From positions 1-64,000 of the forward strand of contig NZ_VCCH02000025.1 in NCBI RefSeq assembly GCF_005938675.2: a stretch of DNA of 64,000 nucleotides, in the 5' to 3' direction. Of the stretch, positions 52,671 through 61,117 are shown piece by piece. Origin of the DNA: Mycobacterium sp. KBS0706 (lineage in GTDB: Bacteria > Pseudomonadota > Alphaproteobacteria > DSM-16000 > Inquilinaceae). The notes beneath the pieces are model-generated. The model made no database searches, was not told where the DNA came from, and worked only from the letters and a program-made list of their open reading frames with translations. A program made the translations under genes and the position numbers. Positions within the stretch are counted from its first letter, which is position 1; each line of letters opens with the position of its first letter.

Positions 52671-55337
52671 TTACAGCACGAAGTCGATGGCGATGAGATT
52701 GACGATGCCGGTCAGGATGATGTGGAAGTCCGAGACCTTGTCGCCGTTGACGTCGCCGGCGATGGTGGTGATGCCGTTGGCGACGGCATAGCGCAGCTGG
52801 CCGGCGACGCCGGTGTAGAGGCCGCTGCCGATGAAGCTGAAGGCCTGGTCGCCGGCGGCGCCGGCATTGGCGTCGATCCCCGTCAGGTCGACCCGGTCGC
52901 CCTGGGTATGGCTGAAATCGGTGATGACGTCGGCATTGGCCCCGACCACGCTGTCGCCGAGGGCGGTGAAGTAGATGCGGTCCGCCCCGGTGCCGCCGGT
53001 GAGCGTGTCCTTGCCGCCGCCGCCGACGAGGGCGTCGTTGCCGCCCCAGCCGTTCAGCACATTGGCGCCGGCATTCCCCTCCAGCCCGTCATTGCCCAGG
53101 TTGCTGCCGGAGAGGTTCTCGATGCTGTTCAGCGCATCGGCCGTGGCGTCGCCGCCGCTGGCGGTGCCGGTGGCGAGGCTGACCGCGACCCCGGTCGCGC
53201 TGGTGTAATAGCTGGCGGTGTCGCTGCCGGCGCCGCCCTCGAGCGTGTCGGCCCCGGCCCCGCCGCGAAGCACGTCGTCGCCGTTCCAGCCCTGCAGCTT
53301 GTTGCCGACGGCGTCGCCGGCGAGGATGTCGTGGCCCTGGCTGCCGGAGAGGTTCTCGATGCCGGTCAGCATGTCGCCGGCGGCATCGCCGCCGCTGGCG
53401 GTGCCGGCGGCAAGGTCGATCGTAACCCCGGCCGATCCGGTGAAGTAGCTGGCTGTGTCGGTGCCGGCGCCGCCGTCCATCACGTCGGCCCCTGCCCCGC
53501 CGCGGAGCACGTCGTTGCCGTTCCAGCCCTGCAGCTTGTTGGCGCCGGCATCGCCGGCGAGCGTGTCGCTGCCCTGGCTGCCGGAGACATTCTCGATGCT
53601 GGTCAGCGTGTCGCCCGCGGCATCGCCGCCGCTCGCGGTATGGGCGGCGAGATCGATGGTGACCCCGACGCCGCCGGTATAATAGCTGGCGGTGTCGGTG
53701 CCGAAGTCGCCGTCGAGCGTGTCGGCCCCGGCCCCACCGCGGAGCACGTCGTCGCCGAACCGTCCGTCCAGCGTGTTGGCGCCGGCGTCGCCGGCGAGCA
53801 CGTCGTCGAACTGGGTGCCGGAGAGGTTCTCGATCGCGGTCAGCGTGTCGCCCGCGGCGTCGCTGCCGCTGCCGGTGCCGGCGGCGAGGTCAACCGTGAC
53901 CCCGGCCGCGCTGCCGTCGTAGGTGGCGGTGTCGACGCCGGTTCCGCCATCGAGGACATCGGCGCCGAAACCGCCGATCAGGACGTCATCGACAGCGTCG
54001 CCGTGGAGCGTGTCGTTGCCGTGACTGCCTCCGAGGACATCGGCGCCGGCCCCGCCGAAAAGGTCGTCGTCGCCCTCGCCGCCGATCAGACTGTCGTCGG
54101 CACCACTGCCAAAGAGCTGGTCGTCGCCGGCGTCGCCGTTGATGACGTCGCGCAGGCCGTCGCCCGCCAAGACCTCGTCCGCCGACGTCCCCAGGGTGGT
54201 ACGGGTCAGCGCATGGATCGAGCTGCGGACCGAAGTGCCGTCGCCATCGCTGAACGCGCTCTCGCGCACATTGGCCACCTCGCCGTTGGCCAGGCCCACG
54301 ATCTCGGCGTCGATGACGTCGACATTGCTGGGGGCGTAGTTGGAGCCGAGGGCGATGCCCTGCGGGCTATAGGCCTGATACAGAAGCGCGTCCCCATCGA
54401 TCCAGCCGACCGTGAAATAGCCGTTGGCCAGGACGGTGATCGTCGGGTGGAGCTGATCGCCCGCGGTGTCGGTGTTGACCAGCAGATAGGCGGTGCGCGC
54501 GGTTCCGTCGGCATTGTAGACCCGTGCCGTGATATCGGTGCCGGTGCTGCCCGGCCAGCCGTTGTCGGCATAGGCGACGACAAAGCCGCCATCCTGCAGG
54601 GCGGCGACCTGGATGTCCTGGTTGATCGAGCCGGTGCCGTCGATCAGGTGATGGCTGTTGGGCGCGTCGCCCGCAACGGTCACGCGGCCGCCCGATGCGT
54701 CGAAGAGCTGGTACCAGACGGAATGGTTGCCGCCGCCGACCGCGGACTGCTCCCAGGCCACCACGAAGCCGCCGCCGGCGAGGTTCGTGATCGAGGCATG
54801 GTCGGTGGCCAGGCCGACGTTGTTGTCGACGACGATCGCACTGCCGTTCACGGTCCCGTTCGCGTTGTACCGCTGCACCCGGACATCGGTGTCGCCGGCA
54901 CCGAAGTCGAGGGTGAAGGCCACGGCACAGCCGTCGAAGCCCAGCGCCGTGACGTCGGATTCGCGCTGCGGCTTGGGGTTGGCGGACACCGCGAAATCCG
55001 TGGCCGGAGCGCCGTCGCCGAGGATGCGGAGCCGAATCGTGTCCGCGCCGCCGCTGCTGTCGGTGAAGCTCACGACGTTGTGGCCGTTGCCCAGCAGCGC
55101 CATGCTGGCGTCGAACTGGTTGCCGGATGTCGTGGTGTTGAGCAGGCCTTCGACGCCCAGCGTGCCGTCGGCGTCGACATACCGGCCGCGGACATCGGCG
55201 CTGCCGACGCTCCACGACCCCAGATAGCCCCCATCGGCGGTCGCGGCAATGGCGACATCCGACTGATTGCCGGCCGTCTCGTCGTTCAAGGTGAAACCGC
55301 CGACGACGGCGGTCCAGGAATAGCTGATAGTGGCCAT
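52671..55337 (-). CDS. RTX calcium-binding protein B with shared N-terminal domain
   Basis: 888 residues. AGGAGAAGG precedes the ATG. Residues 1 to about 385 form a repetitive beta domain (MATISYSWTAVVGGFTLNDE, AIAATADGGYLGSWSVGSA, LQDGGFVVAYADNG) ending ALTRTTLGTSADEVLAGDGL. Then nonapeptides and four linker-containing 79-residue modules (DTASYYTGGVGVTIDLAA, SIENVSGSQGSD) and the C-terminal domain ITDFSHTQGDRVDLTGIDAN to IAIDFVL. The N-domain is strongly alike in genes B, C and D. Secreted, probably by a type I system encoded elsewhere; adhesion or matrix role is inference. Confidence 0.9.
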   Translation of the reverse strand: MATISYSWTAVVGGFTLNDETAGNQSDVAIAATADGGYLGSWSVGSADVRGRYVDADGTLGVEGLLNTTTSGNQFDASMALLGNGHNVVSFTDSSGGADTIRLRILGDGAPATDFAVSANPKPQRESDVTALGFDGCAVAFTLDFGAGDTDVRVQRYNANGTVNGSAIVVDNNVGLATDHASITNLAGGGFVVAWEQSAVGGGNHSVWYQLFDASGGRVTVAGDAPNSHHLIDGTGSINQDIQVAALQDGGFVVAYADNGWPGSTGTDITARVYNADGTARTAYLLVNTDTAGDQLHPTITVLANGYFTVGWIDGDALLYQAYSPQGIALGSNYAPSNVDVIDAEIVGLANGEVANVRESAFSDGDGTSVRSSIHALTRTTLGTSADEVLAGDGLRDVINGDAGDDQLFGSGADDSLIGGEGDDDLFGGAGADVLGGSHGNDTLHGDAVDDVLIGGFGADVLDGGTGVDTATYDGSAAGVTVDLAAGTGSGSDAAGDTLTAIENLSGTQFDDVLAGDAGANTLDGRFGDDVLRGGAGADTLDGDFGTDTASYYTGGVGVTIDLAAHTASGGDAAGDTLTSIENVSGSQGSDTLAGDAGANKLQGWNGNDVLRGGAGADVMDGGAGTDTASYFTGSAGVTIDLAAGTASGGDAAGDMLTGIENLSGSQGHDILAGDAVGNKLQGWNGDDVLRGGAGADTLEGGAGSDTASYYTSATGVAVSLATGTASGGDATADALNSIENLSGSNLGNDGLEGNAGANVLNGWGGNDALVGGGGKDTLTGGTGADRIYFTALGDSVVGANADVITDFSHTQGDRVDLTGIDANAGAAGDQAFSFIGSGLYTGVAGQLRYAVANGITTIAGDVNGDKVSDFHIILTGIVNLIAIDFVL
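52990..53940 (-). repeat. 237-bp tandem coding modules in RTX gene B
   Basis: The block GGAGA(G)..TTCTCGAT recurs at 53109, 53346, 53583 and 53820, exactly 237 bp apart (79 codons). Each unit encodes two RTX turns, then DTASYxT...VDLA.GT.SGGDAAGDTL..IEN(L/V)SGSQ. Nucleotide identity between units is high, so copy number could change by recombination. Confidence 0.9.
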
Positions 55338-55436
55338 GATCCTTCTCCTGTTCAAAATCTGCGCCGACCACCGAACCGTGGTTCGAGACGGGTGGCCGCC
55401 CCCTGCCGGTATCCGATCGGGGGCGGCCGGGCCGGT

Positions 55437-57797
55437 TCAGAGGATGAAATCGCCGGCGACGAGAGCGATGCTGCCGGTCAGGACGATGTGGAAGTCCGAG
55501 ACGCTGTCGCCGTTGACGTCGCCGGCGATGGTGGTGATGCCGTTGGCGACGGAGAAGCGCAGCTGCCCGGCGACCCCGCTGTAGAGGTTGGCGCCGATGA
55601 AGCTGAAGGCCTGGTTGCCGCCGGCGCCGGTGTTGGCGTCGATCGCCGCCAGGTCAATGCGGTCGCCCTGGGCGTGGCTGAAGTCGGTGACGACATCGGC
55701 ATTGGCCCCGACCACGCTGTCGCCGATGGTGAGGAAGGAATAGTGGTCTTCCCCGGCGCCGCCGGTGAGCGTGTCCTTGCCCGTCCGGCCGACGAGGGTG
55801 TCGTCGCCGTTCCAGCCCTGCAGCACATTGGCCCCGGCATTCCCCTCCAGCGCGTCATTGCCCTGGCTGCCGGAGAGGTTCTCGATGCCGCTCAGCACGT
55901 CGCCCGCGGCGTCGCCGCCGCTGCCGGTGCCGATGGTCAGGCTGACCTCGATCCCGACCAGGCCGGTGTAGTAGCTGGCCGTGTCGGTGCCGGCGCCGCC
56001 CTCCAGCACATCGGCCCCGGCTCCGCCGCGGAGCACGTCGTCGCCGCCCCAGCCCTGCAGCGTGTTGGCGCCGCCGTTGCCGGCGAGGGTGTCGTTGCCG
56101 AGGTTGCTGCCCGAGAGGTTCTCGATGCCGCTCAGCGTATCGCCGGCGGCATCGCCGCCGCTGGCACTGCCGGCGCCGAGGTCGACCACGACCCCGGCCG
56201 CGCCGGTGTAGTAGCTGGCCGTGTCGATGCCGGCGCCGCCCTCCAGCGTGTCGGCCCCCGCCCCGCCACGGAGCACGTCGCCGCCGCCCCAGCCCTGCAG
56301 CGTGTTGGCGCCGGCATTGCCGGCGAGGGTGTCGTTGCCCGTGTTGCTGCCGGAGAGGTTCTCGATGCCGCTCAGCGTGTCGCCCTCGGCGTCGCCGCCG
56401 CTGGCGGTGCCGGCGCCCAGGTCGACCGCCACCGCGGCCGCGCTGGTGTAGTAGCTGGCCGTGTCGGTGCCGGCGCCGCCGTCGAGATCATCGGCCCCGG
56501 CGCCGCCGCGGAGCGTGTCGGCGCCCTCGCCGCCGAACAGGTCGTCGTCGGCGCCGAACCCGTCGAGGATGTCGGTCCCCTCGCCGCCGTTCATGATGTC
56601 GTACAGGCCGTCGCCGGCCAGGGTCTCGTCCGCCCCCGTCCCGATCGTGGTGCGGGTCAGCGCATGCACCGAGCTGCGGATCGAATTGCCGTCGCCATCG
56701 GTGAGGACGCTCTCGCGCACATTGGCCATCCGGCCATCGGCCAGGGCCGCGATCTCGGCTTCGACGACGTCGGTGTAGGCCGTGAGGTTGGAGCCGAGGA
56801 CGGTGCCCGTCGAATCATAGGCCTGGTAGTAGAGGAAGCCGTCGTCATCGGCCCAGGCGACCGCGAAATAGCCGTTGGACAGGACGGTGACCGTCGGGCG
56901 CAGCTGATCGCCCGCCGGGTCCTCATTGACCCGGATATAGTCGCTGCGCGCCGTTCCGTCGGCGTTGTAGACCTGCGCCGTGATCTCGGTGCCGTCGGTG
57001 CCCTCCCCGCCATTGTCGACATAGGCGACGACGAAGCCGCCATCCTGCAGGCCGGCCACCTGGATGTCCTGGTTGATCGAGCCGATGTCGTCGATCAGGT
57101 GATGGGTGTTGGGCGCGTCGCCCACGACGGTCACGCGGGTGCCCGCCGCGTCGTAGAGCTGGAACCAGACGGAATGGCTGCCGGCGCCGATGACCGCGGA
57201 CTGCTCCCACGCCACGACGAAGCCGCCGGAGGCGAGGCCGGCGATCGAGGCATGGTCGGTGGCCAGGCCGAAGCTGGAGTCGACGGAGATCACCGCGCCG
57301 ACCGTGGCTCCGGCCGCGTCGTATCGCTGGACCACGACATCGGTGTCGCCGGAACCGAAGTCGCGGGTGTAGGCCACGGCGAAGCCGTCGGGACCCAGCG
57401 CCGCGACATCGGATTCCCGCTGGGCCACCAAGACAGCTGGCACCGCGAAATCGTTGTTCGGGCCGATTTCGCCCACGCCGAGGAGGCGGACCCGGATGGT
57501 GTCGATGCCGCCGCTGTGATCGGTGAAGGTGACGACGTTGCGGCCGTTGCCCAGCAGCGCCATGCTGGAGTCGAACTGGGTGTCGACCGTCGTGGTGTTG
57601 AGCTGGCCTTCGAAGCCCGGCGTGCCGTCGGCATCGACGTACCGTGCCCGGACATAGTTGCTGCTGACGCTCCAGCTGCCCAGGTAGCCCCCGTCGGCGG
57701 TCGCGGCGATGGCGACATCCCCCTGGCTGCCGGCCGGATCGCCGTTCAAGTAGAAACCGGGAACCAAAGTGGTCCATGAATAGGAAATTGCGGCCAT
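55437..57797 (-). CDS. RTX calcium-binding protein C with shared N-terminal domain
   Basis: 786 residues; GGAG before the ATG at 57797. The N-domain (MAAISYSWTTLVPGFYLNGD, ATADGGYLGSWSVSSNYVR, GSINQDIQVAGLQDGGFVVA) ends ALTRTTIGTGADETLAGDGL. Three modules follow (GIENLSGSNTGND, GIENLSGSNLGND, GIENLSGSQGND), then VVTDFSHAQGDRIDLAAIDA and a closing VAGDFIL. Same layout as B and D; a direct product of tandem duplication. No catalytic motif is visible, so a structural, adhesive or binding role is more likely than an enzyme. Confidence 0.9.
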   Translation of the reverse strand: MAAISYSWTTLVPGFYLNGDPAGSQGDVAIAATADGGYLGSWSVSSNYVRARYVDADGTPGFEGQLNTTTVDTQFDSSMALLGNGRNVVTFTDHSGGIDTIRVRLLGVGEIGPNNDFAVPAVLVAQRESDVAALGPDGFAVAYTRDFGSGDTDVVVQRYDAAGATVGAVISVDSSFGLATDHASIAGLASGGFVVAWEQSAVIGAGSHSVWFQLYDAAGTRVTVVGDAPNTHHLIDDIGSINQDIQVAGLQDGGFVVAYVDNGGEGTDGTEITAQVYNADGTARSDYIRVNEDPAGDQLRPTVTVLSNGYFAVAWADDDGFLYYQAYDSTGTVLGSNLTAYTDVVEAEIAALADGRMANVRESVLTDGDGNSIRSSVHALTRTTIGTGADETLAGDGLYDIMNGGEGTDILDGFGADDDLFGGEGADTLRGGAGADDLDGGAGTDTASYYTSAAAVAVDLGAGTASGGDAEGDTLSGIENLSGSNTGNDTLAGNAGANTLQGWGGGDVLRGGAGADTLEGGAGIDTASYYTGAAGVVVDLGAGSASGGDAAGDTLSGIENLSGSNLGNDTLAGNGGANTLQGWGGDDVLRGGAGADVLEGGAGTDTASYYTGLVGIEVSLTIGTGSGGDAAGDVLSGIENLSGSQGNDALEGNAGANVLQGWNGDDTLVGRTGKDTLTGGAGEDHYSFLTIGDSVVGANADVVTDFSHAQGDRIDLAAIDANTGAGGNQAFSFIGANLYSGVAGQLRFSVANGITTIAGDVNGDSVSDFHIVLTGSIALVAGDFIL
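55760..56480 (-). repeat. 240-bp tandem coding modules in RTX gene C
   Basis: The motif (C/G)GAGAGGTTCTCGATGCC recurs at 55872, 56112 and 56352, exactly 240 bp apart (80 codons; one residue more than in gene B because SGSNLG replaces SGSQG). Confidence 0.9.
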
Positions 57798-57888
57798 AAC
57801 TCCCCCCTCTCCTGTTCGAATATCCCGATGAAACGGCGCTCCGCGGCCCGGGACGGACGGCCGCCCCGGTCGGGGGCGGCCGGCCGGC

Positions 57889-60483
57889 TCAGAGCCCGAA
57901 ATCGGCGGCGACGAGGGCGATGCTGCCGGTCAGGGTGATGTGGAAGTCGGAGACCTTGTCGCCGTTGACGTCGCCGGCGATGGTGGTGACGCCGTTGGCG
58001 ACGGCATAGCGCAGCTGGCCGGCGACGCCGGTGTACAGGTTGAGGCCGATGAAGCTGAACGCCTGGTTGCCGGCGACGCCGGTGTTGGCGTCGATGATGT
58101 TCAGGTCGATGATGTCGGCCTGGGCGTGGCTGAAGTCGGTGATCACGTCGGCATCGGCCCCGACCACGCTGTCGCCGGTGGCGGTGAAGTAGTAGCGATC
58201 CGCCCCGGCGCCGCCGGTCAGCGTATCCTTGCCGAGATCGCCGACGAGCGAGTCGTCGCCGTTCCAACCCTGCAGGACGTTGGCGCCGGCATCCCCCTCC
58301 AGGACATCGGTGCCCTGGCTGCCGGAGAGGTTCTCGATGCTGCTGAATGTGTCGCCCGCGGCATCGCCGCTGACGGTGCCGTTGGCAAGATCGATCGAGA
58401 CTCCAGCCATGCCGGTATAATAGCTGGCGGTATCGATGCCGGCGCCGCCCTCCAGCGCGTCCGCCCCGGCCCCGCCGCGGAGCACATCGTCGCCGCCCCA
58501 GCCCTGCAGCTTGTTGGCGCCGGCATCACCGGTGAGGATGTCGTTTCCGACATTGCTGCCGGAGAGGGTCTCGATGCCGCTCAGCACGTCGCCGGCGGCG
58601 TCGCCGCCGCTGGCGGTGCCGGCGCCGAGATCGACCGTGACCCCGGCCGCGCTGGTGTAATAGCCGGCGGTGTCGATGCCGGCACCACCCTCCAGCGTGT
58701 CAGCCCCGGCGCCGCCGCGGAGCACGTCGTCGCCGCCCCAGCCCTGCAGCTTGTTGGCACCGCCATTGCCGGAGAGGATGTCGTTGCCCAGATTGCTGCC
58801 GGAGAGGTTCTCGATCCCGGTCAGCGTGTCGCCTGCGGCATCGCCGCCGCTGGCGGTGCCGGCGGCAAGATCGACCGTGACGCCGGCCGCGCTGGTGTAG
58901 TAGCTGGCGGTGTCGATGCCGGCCCCGCCCTCGAGCGTGTCGGCCCCCGCCCCGCCGCGGAGCACGTCGCCGCCGCCCCAGCCCTGCAGCTTGTTGGCGC
59001 CCGCGTCGCCGGCGAGGGTGTCGTCGTTCACGTTGCTGCCGGAGAGGTTCTCGATGCCGCTCAGCGTGTCGCCCTCGGCGTCGCCGCCGCTGGCGCTGCC
59101 GGCGGCGAGGTCGACCGTCACCGCGGCCGCACTGGTGTAGTAGCTGGCAGTGTCGGTGCCGTCGCCGCCGGCGAGCACGTCGGCCCCGGCGCCGCCGCGG
59201 AGCACGTCGTTATCCACGCCGCCGAGCAAGGTGTCGACCGCGCCACCGCCGTCGAGGATGTCGTCGCCGTCGCCGCCGTTCATGACGTCGCGCAGGCCGT
59301 CGCCGGTCAGGGTCTCGTCGGCCGCCGTCCCGAGGGTGGTGCGGGTCAGCGCATGCACCGAGCTGCGGACCGAGCTGCCGTCGCCGTCGGTGAACGAGCT
59401 CTCGCGCACATTGGCCATCTGGCCGTCGGCCAGGGCCGCGATCTCGGCTTCGGTGACATCTGTGTTGTGGGCGATGTAGTTGGAGCCGATGGCGGCGCCC
59501 GACGGATCGTAGGCTTGATAGTAGAGCACGCCTCCACCGACCCAGCCGACCACAAAATAGCCGTTGGACAGGACGGTGACCGTCGGGTGGAGTTGATCGC
59601 CCGTAACGTCGCTGTTGACCAGCAGATAGTTGCTGCGCGCCGTTCCGTCGGCATTATAGATCTTCGTCGTGATATCGACGCCCTCGCCGCCGTCGTTTAT
59701 CCAACCGTTGTCGGTATAGGCGACGACGAAGCCGCCATCCTGCAGGGCGGCGACCTGGATGTCCTGGTTGATCGAGCCGAAGCCGTCGATCAGGTGATGG
59801 CTGTTGAGCGTATCGCCCGCAACGGTCACCCGACCGCCCGATGCATCGAAGAGCTGGAACCAGACGGAATGGGTGCCGCCGGCGATCAGGCTCTGCTCCC
59901 AGGCCACGACGAAGCCGCCGGAGGCGAGGCCGGTGACCGAGGCATGGTCGGTGGCCATGTCGCTGGCGTTGTCGACGACGATCACCCCGCCGATCTGGTC
60001 TCCATCCGCCTCGTATCGCTGAACCAGGACATCGGTGTCGCCGCCGCCGAAGTCGCGCGTATAGGCCACGGCGAAGCTGTCGGCCCCCACGGCCGCGACG
60101 TCGGATTCCCGCTGGGGCTTGGCACCGGTGGAAATCGAGAAATCCGAGGGCGGGGCGCCGTCGCCGAGGATGCGGACCCGAATCACATCGGTGCCGCTGC
60201 TGTGATCGGTGAAGCTGACCACGTTGTGGCCGTTGCCCAGCAGCGCCATGCTGGGGTCGAACTGGTTGTCAAGCACCGTGGTGTTTAACTGGGATTCGAC
60301 GCCCGGCGTGCCGTCGGCATCGACGTATCGCCCCTGGACAAAGCCGCCGTCGACGGTCCACGCCCCCAAATAGCCCCCGTCGGCTGTTCTGGCGATGGCG
60401 ACATCCCCCTGGTTTCCGGTGGCGTCACTGTTCAAGATGAAACCGAAAACGTCATAGGCCCATGAATAGCTGACTGTGGCCAT
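57889..60483 (-). CDS. RTX calcium-binding protein D with shared N-terminal domain
   Basis: 864 residues; AGGAGGGGAAATC precedes the ATG, the best ribosome site of the cluster, so this is probably the first gene transcribed. The N-domain (MATVSYSWAYDVFGFILNSD, ARTADGGYLGAWTVDGGFVQ, HSVWFQLFDASGGRVTVAGD) ends ALTRTTLGTAADETLTGDGL. Four modules carry DTASYYTSAAGVTVDLAAG and GIENLSGSN variants; the secretion domain is VITDFSHAQADIIDLNIID to a closing VAADFGL. Genes C and D are 91 bp apart and B and C 99 bp, compatible with one operon or separate promoters. Confidence 0.9.
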   Translation of the reverse strand: MATVSYSWAYDVFGFILNSDATGNQGDVAIARTADGGYLGAWTVDGGFVQGRYVDADGTPGVESQLNTTVLDNQFDPSMALLGNGHNVVSFTDHSSGTDVIRVRILGDGAPPSDFSISTGAKPQRESDVAAVGADSFAVAYTRDFGGGDTDVLVQRYEADGDQIGGVIVVDNASDMATDHASVTGLASGGFVVAWEQSLIAGGTHSVWFQLFDASGGRVTVAGDTLNSHHLIDGFGSINQDIQVAALQDGGFVVAYTDNGWINDGGEGVDITTKIYNADGTARSNYLLVNSDVTGDQLHPTVTVLSNGYFVVGWVGGGVLYYQAYDPSGAAIGSNYIAHNTDVTEAEIAALADGQMANVRESSFTDGDGSSVRSSVHALTRTTLGTAADETLTGDGLRDVMNGGDGDDILDGGGAVDTLLGGVDNDVLRGGAGADVLAGGDGTDTASYYTSAAAVTVDLAAGSASGGDAEGDTLSGIENLSGSNVNDDTLAGDAGANKLQGWGGGDVLRGGAGADTLEGGAGIDTASYYTSAAGVTVDLAAGTASGGDAAGDTLTGIENLSGSNLGNDILSGNGGANKLQGWGGDDVLRGGAGADTLEGGAGIDTAGYYTSAAGVTVDLGAGTASGGDAAGDVLSGIETLSGSNVGNDILTGDAGANKLQGWGGDDVLRGGAGADALEGGAGIDTASYYTGMAGVSIDLANGTVSGDAAGDTFSSIENLSGSQGTDVLEGDAGANVLQGWNGDDSLVGDLGKDTLTGGAGADRYYFTATGDSVVGADADVITDFSHAQADIIDLNIIDANTGVAGNQAFSFIGLNLYTGVAGQLRYAVANGVTTIAGDVNGDKVSDFHITLTGSIALVAADFGL
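58230..59190 (-). repeat. 237/240-bp tandem coding modules in RTX gene D
   Basis: GGAGAGG(T/G)TCTCGAT recurs at 58324, 58561, 58801 and 59041, spaced 237, 240 and 240 bp. Units alternate GAGCACGTCGTCGCC-type RTX coding with the conserved linker and are nearly identical at DNA level, also to those of genes B and C. Confidence 0.9.
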
Positions 60484-60861
60484 GATTTCCCCTCCTGTTC
60501 AAATGTCAGATCGGCAATTGCTTACGACCGAACTGTGCCAAACGGCCGCGATCCGAAATCCCGACCGGATGATTCTCTATTGCTCATGGCGGCTTTTTTT
60601 GTTCTTGATCCTGCCGCATTCAATAGGACCAAGGCGAAATATTGTTATCTCGACACTCTTCTGTGACAGCCGGATCCTCTCCAGGGATCAATGCATGGCC
60701 GAGGTGCCGCTCAACATTGAGCAGCGGGGCGCCTCTTATTTTATGAAACTGTGCCAGAATTATGGTTGGCGAACCATCTCGCCGCAGGACCATCCCCCGC
60801 ATGACCTCGCGCCGCGGCCGGGCTAGGATCGCCCGGAACCCCGAGTCACGGAGGCCGCTGG
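60484..60861. other. Gene-free stretch between the RTX array and the Lrp-domain gene
   Basis: 378 bp, clearly richer in A/T than the flanks (for instance TATTGCTCATGGCGGCTTTTTTT and GAAATATTGTTATCTCG). It probably carries the promoter of the RTX array on the minus strand and that of the 60862 gene on the plus strand. No convincing hexamer pair, hairpin with T tail, RNA family or dispersed repeat was recognised. A 116-codon open frame at 60476-60826 looks spurious. Confidence 0.5.
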
Positions 60862-61113
60862 ATGCGTCCGATCTTCATCATGGTGAAATGCGAGCTGGGC
60901 CACGCCTACGACACGGCCGAGCATGCGGTGGACGAGATCGAGGAGGTGTCGGAGATCTATTCGATCTCCGGCCAGTTCGACCTGATGGTCAAATGCTACC
61001 TGCCGGAGGACGTCGATGTCGGCCGCTTCGTCAACAGCCGCATCCACGCTTTGCCGCACATCAAGGACACGATGACGCTGATCACCTTCAACGCCTTCGC
61101 CGGCAAGAGCTGA
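60862..61113 (+). CDS. Stand-alone Lrp/AsnC ligand-binding (RAM) domain protein
   Basis: 83 residues, comprising only the RAM effector domain: MRPIFIMVKCELGHAYDTAE, EEVSEIYSISGQFDLMVKCY and IHALPHIKDTMTLITFNAFA. No helix-turn-helix is present. Such small proteins bind amino acids and may modulate full-length Lrp regulators or enzymes. It starts 4 bp before, and in operon with, the M20 peptidase gene (stop 61113, next ATG 61118), suggesting a shared amino-acid or peptide signal. Confidence 0.9.
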   Translation: MRPIFIMVKCELGHAYDTAEHAVDEIEEVSEIYSISGQFDLMVKCYLPEDVDVGRFVNSRIHALPHIKDTMTLITFNAFAGKS

Positions 61114-61117
61114 GACC

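Noticed and set aside
52722..57779. A plus-strand open frame of 1685 codons opposite the RTX array, and similar long ones at 50645-52588 and 57940-60288
   Set aside because: They are antisense shadows: the GGC/GAC-rich RTX codons lack antisense stops. They run across two RTX genes and their gap, have no ribosome sites, and give low-complexity Ala/Gly/Val sequence.
55760..59190. Regularly spaced repeats resembling a CRISPR array at low resolution
   Set aside because: The period is 237-240 bp, the units are coding and the 'spacers' are also repeated; no cas genes are nearby.
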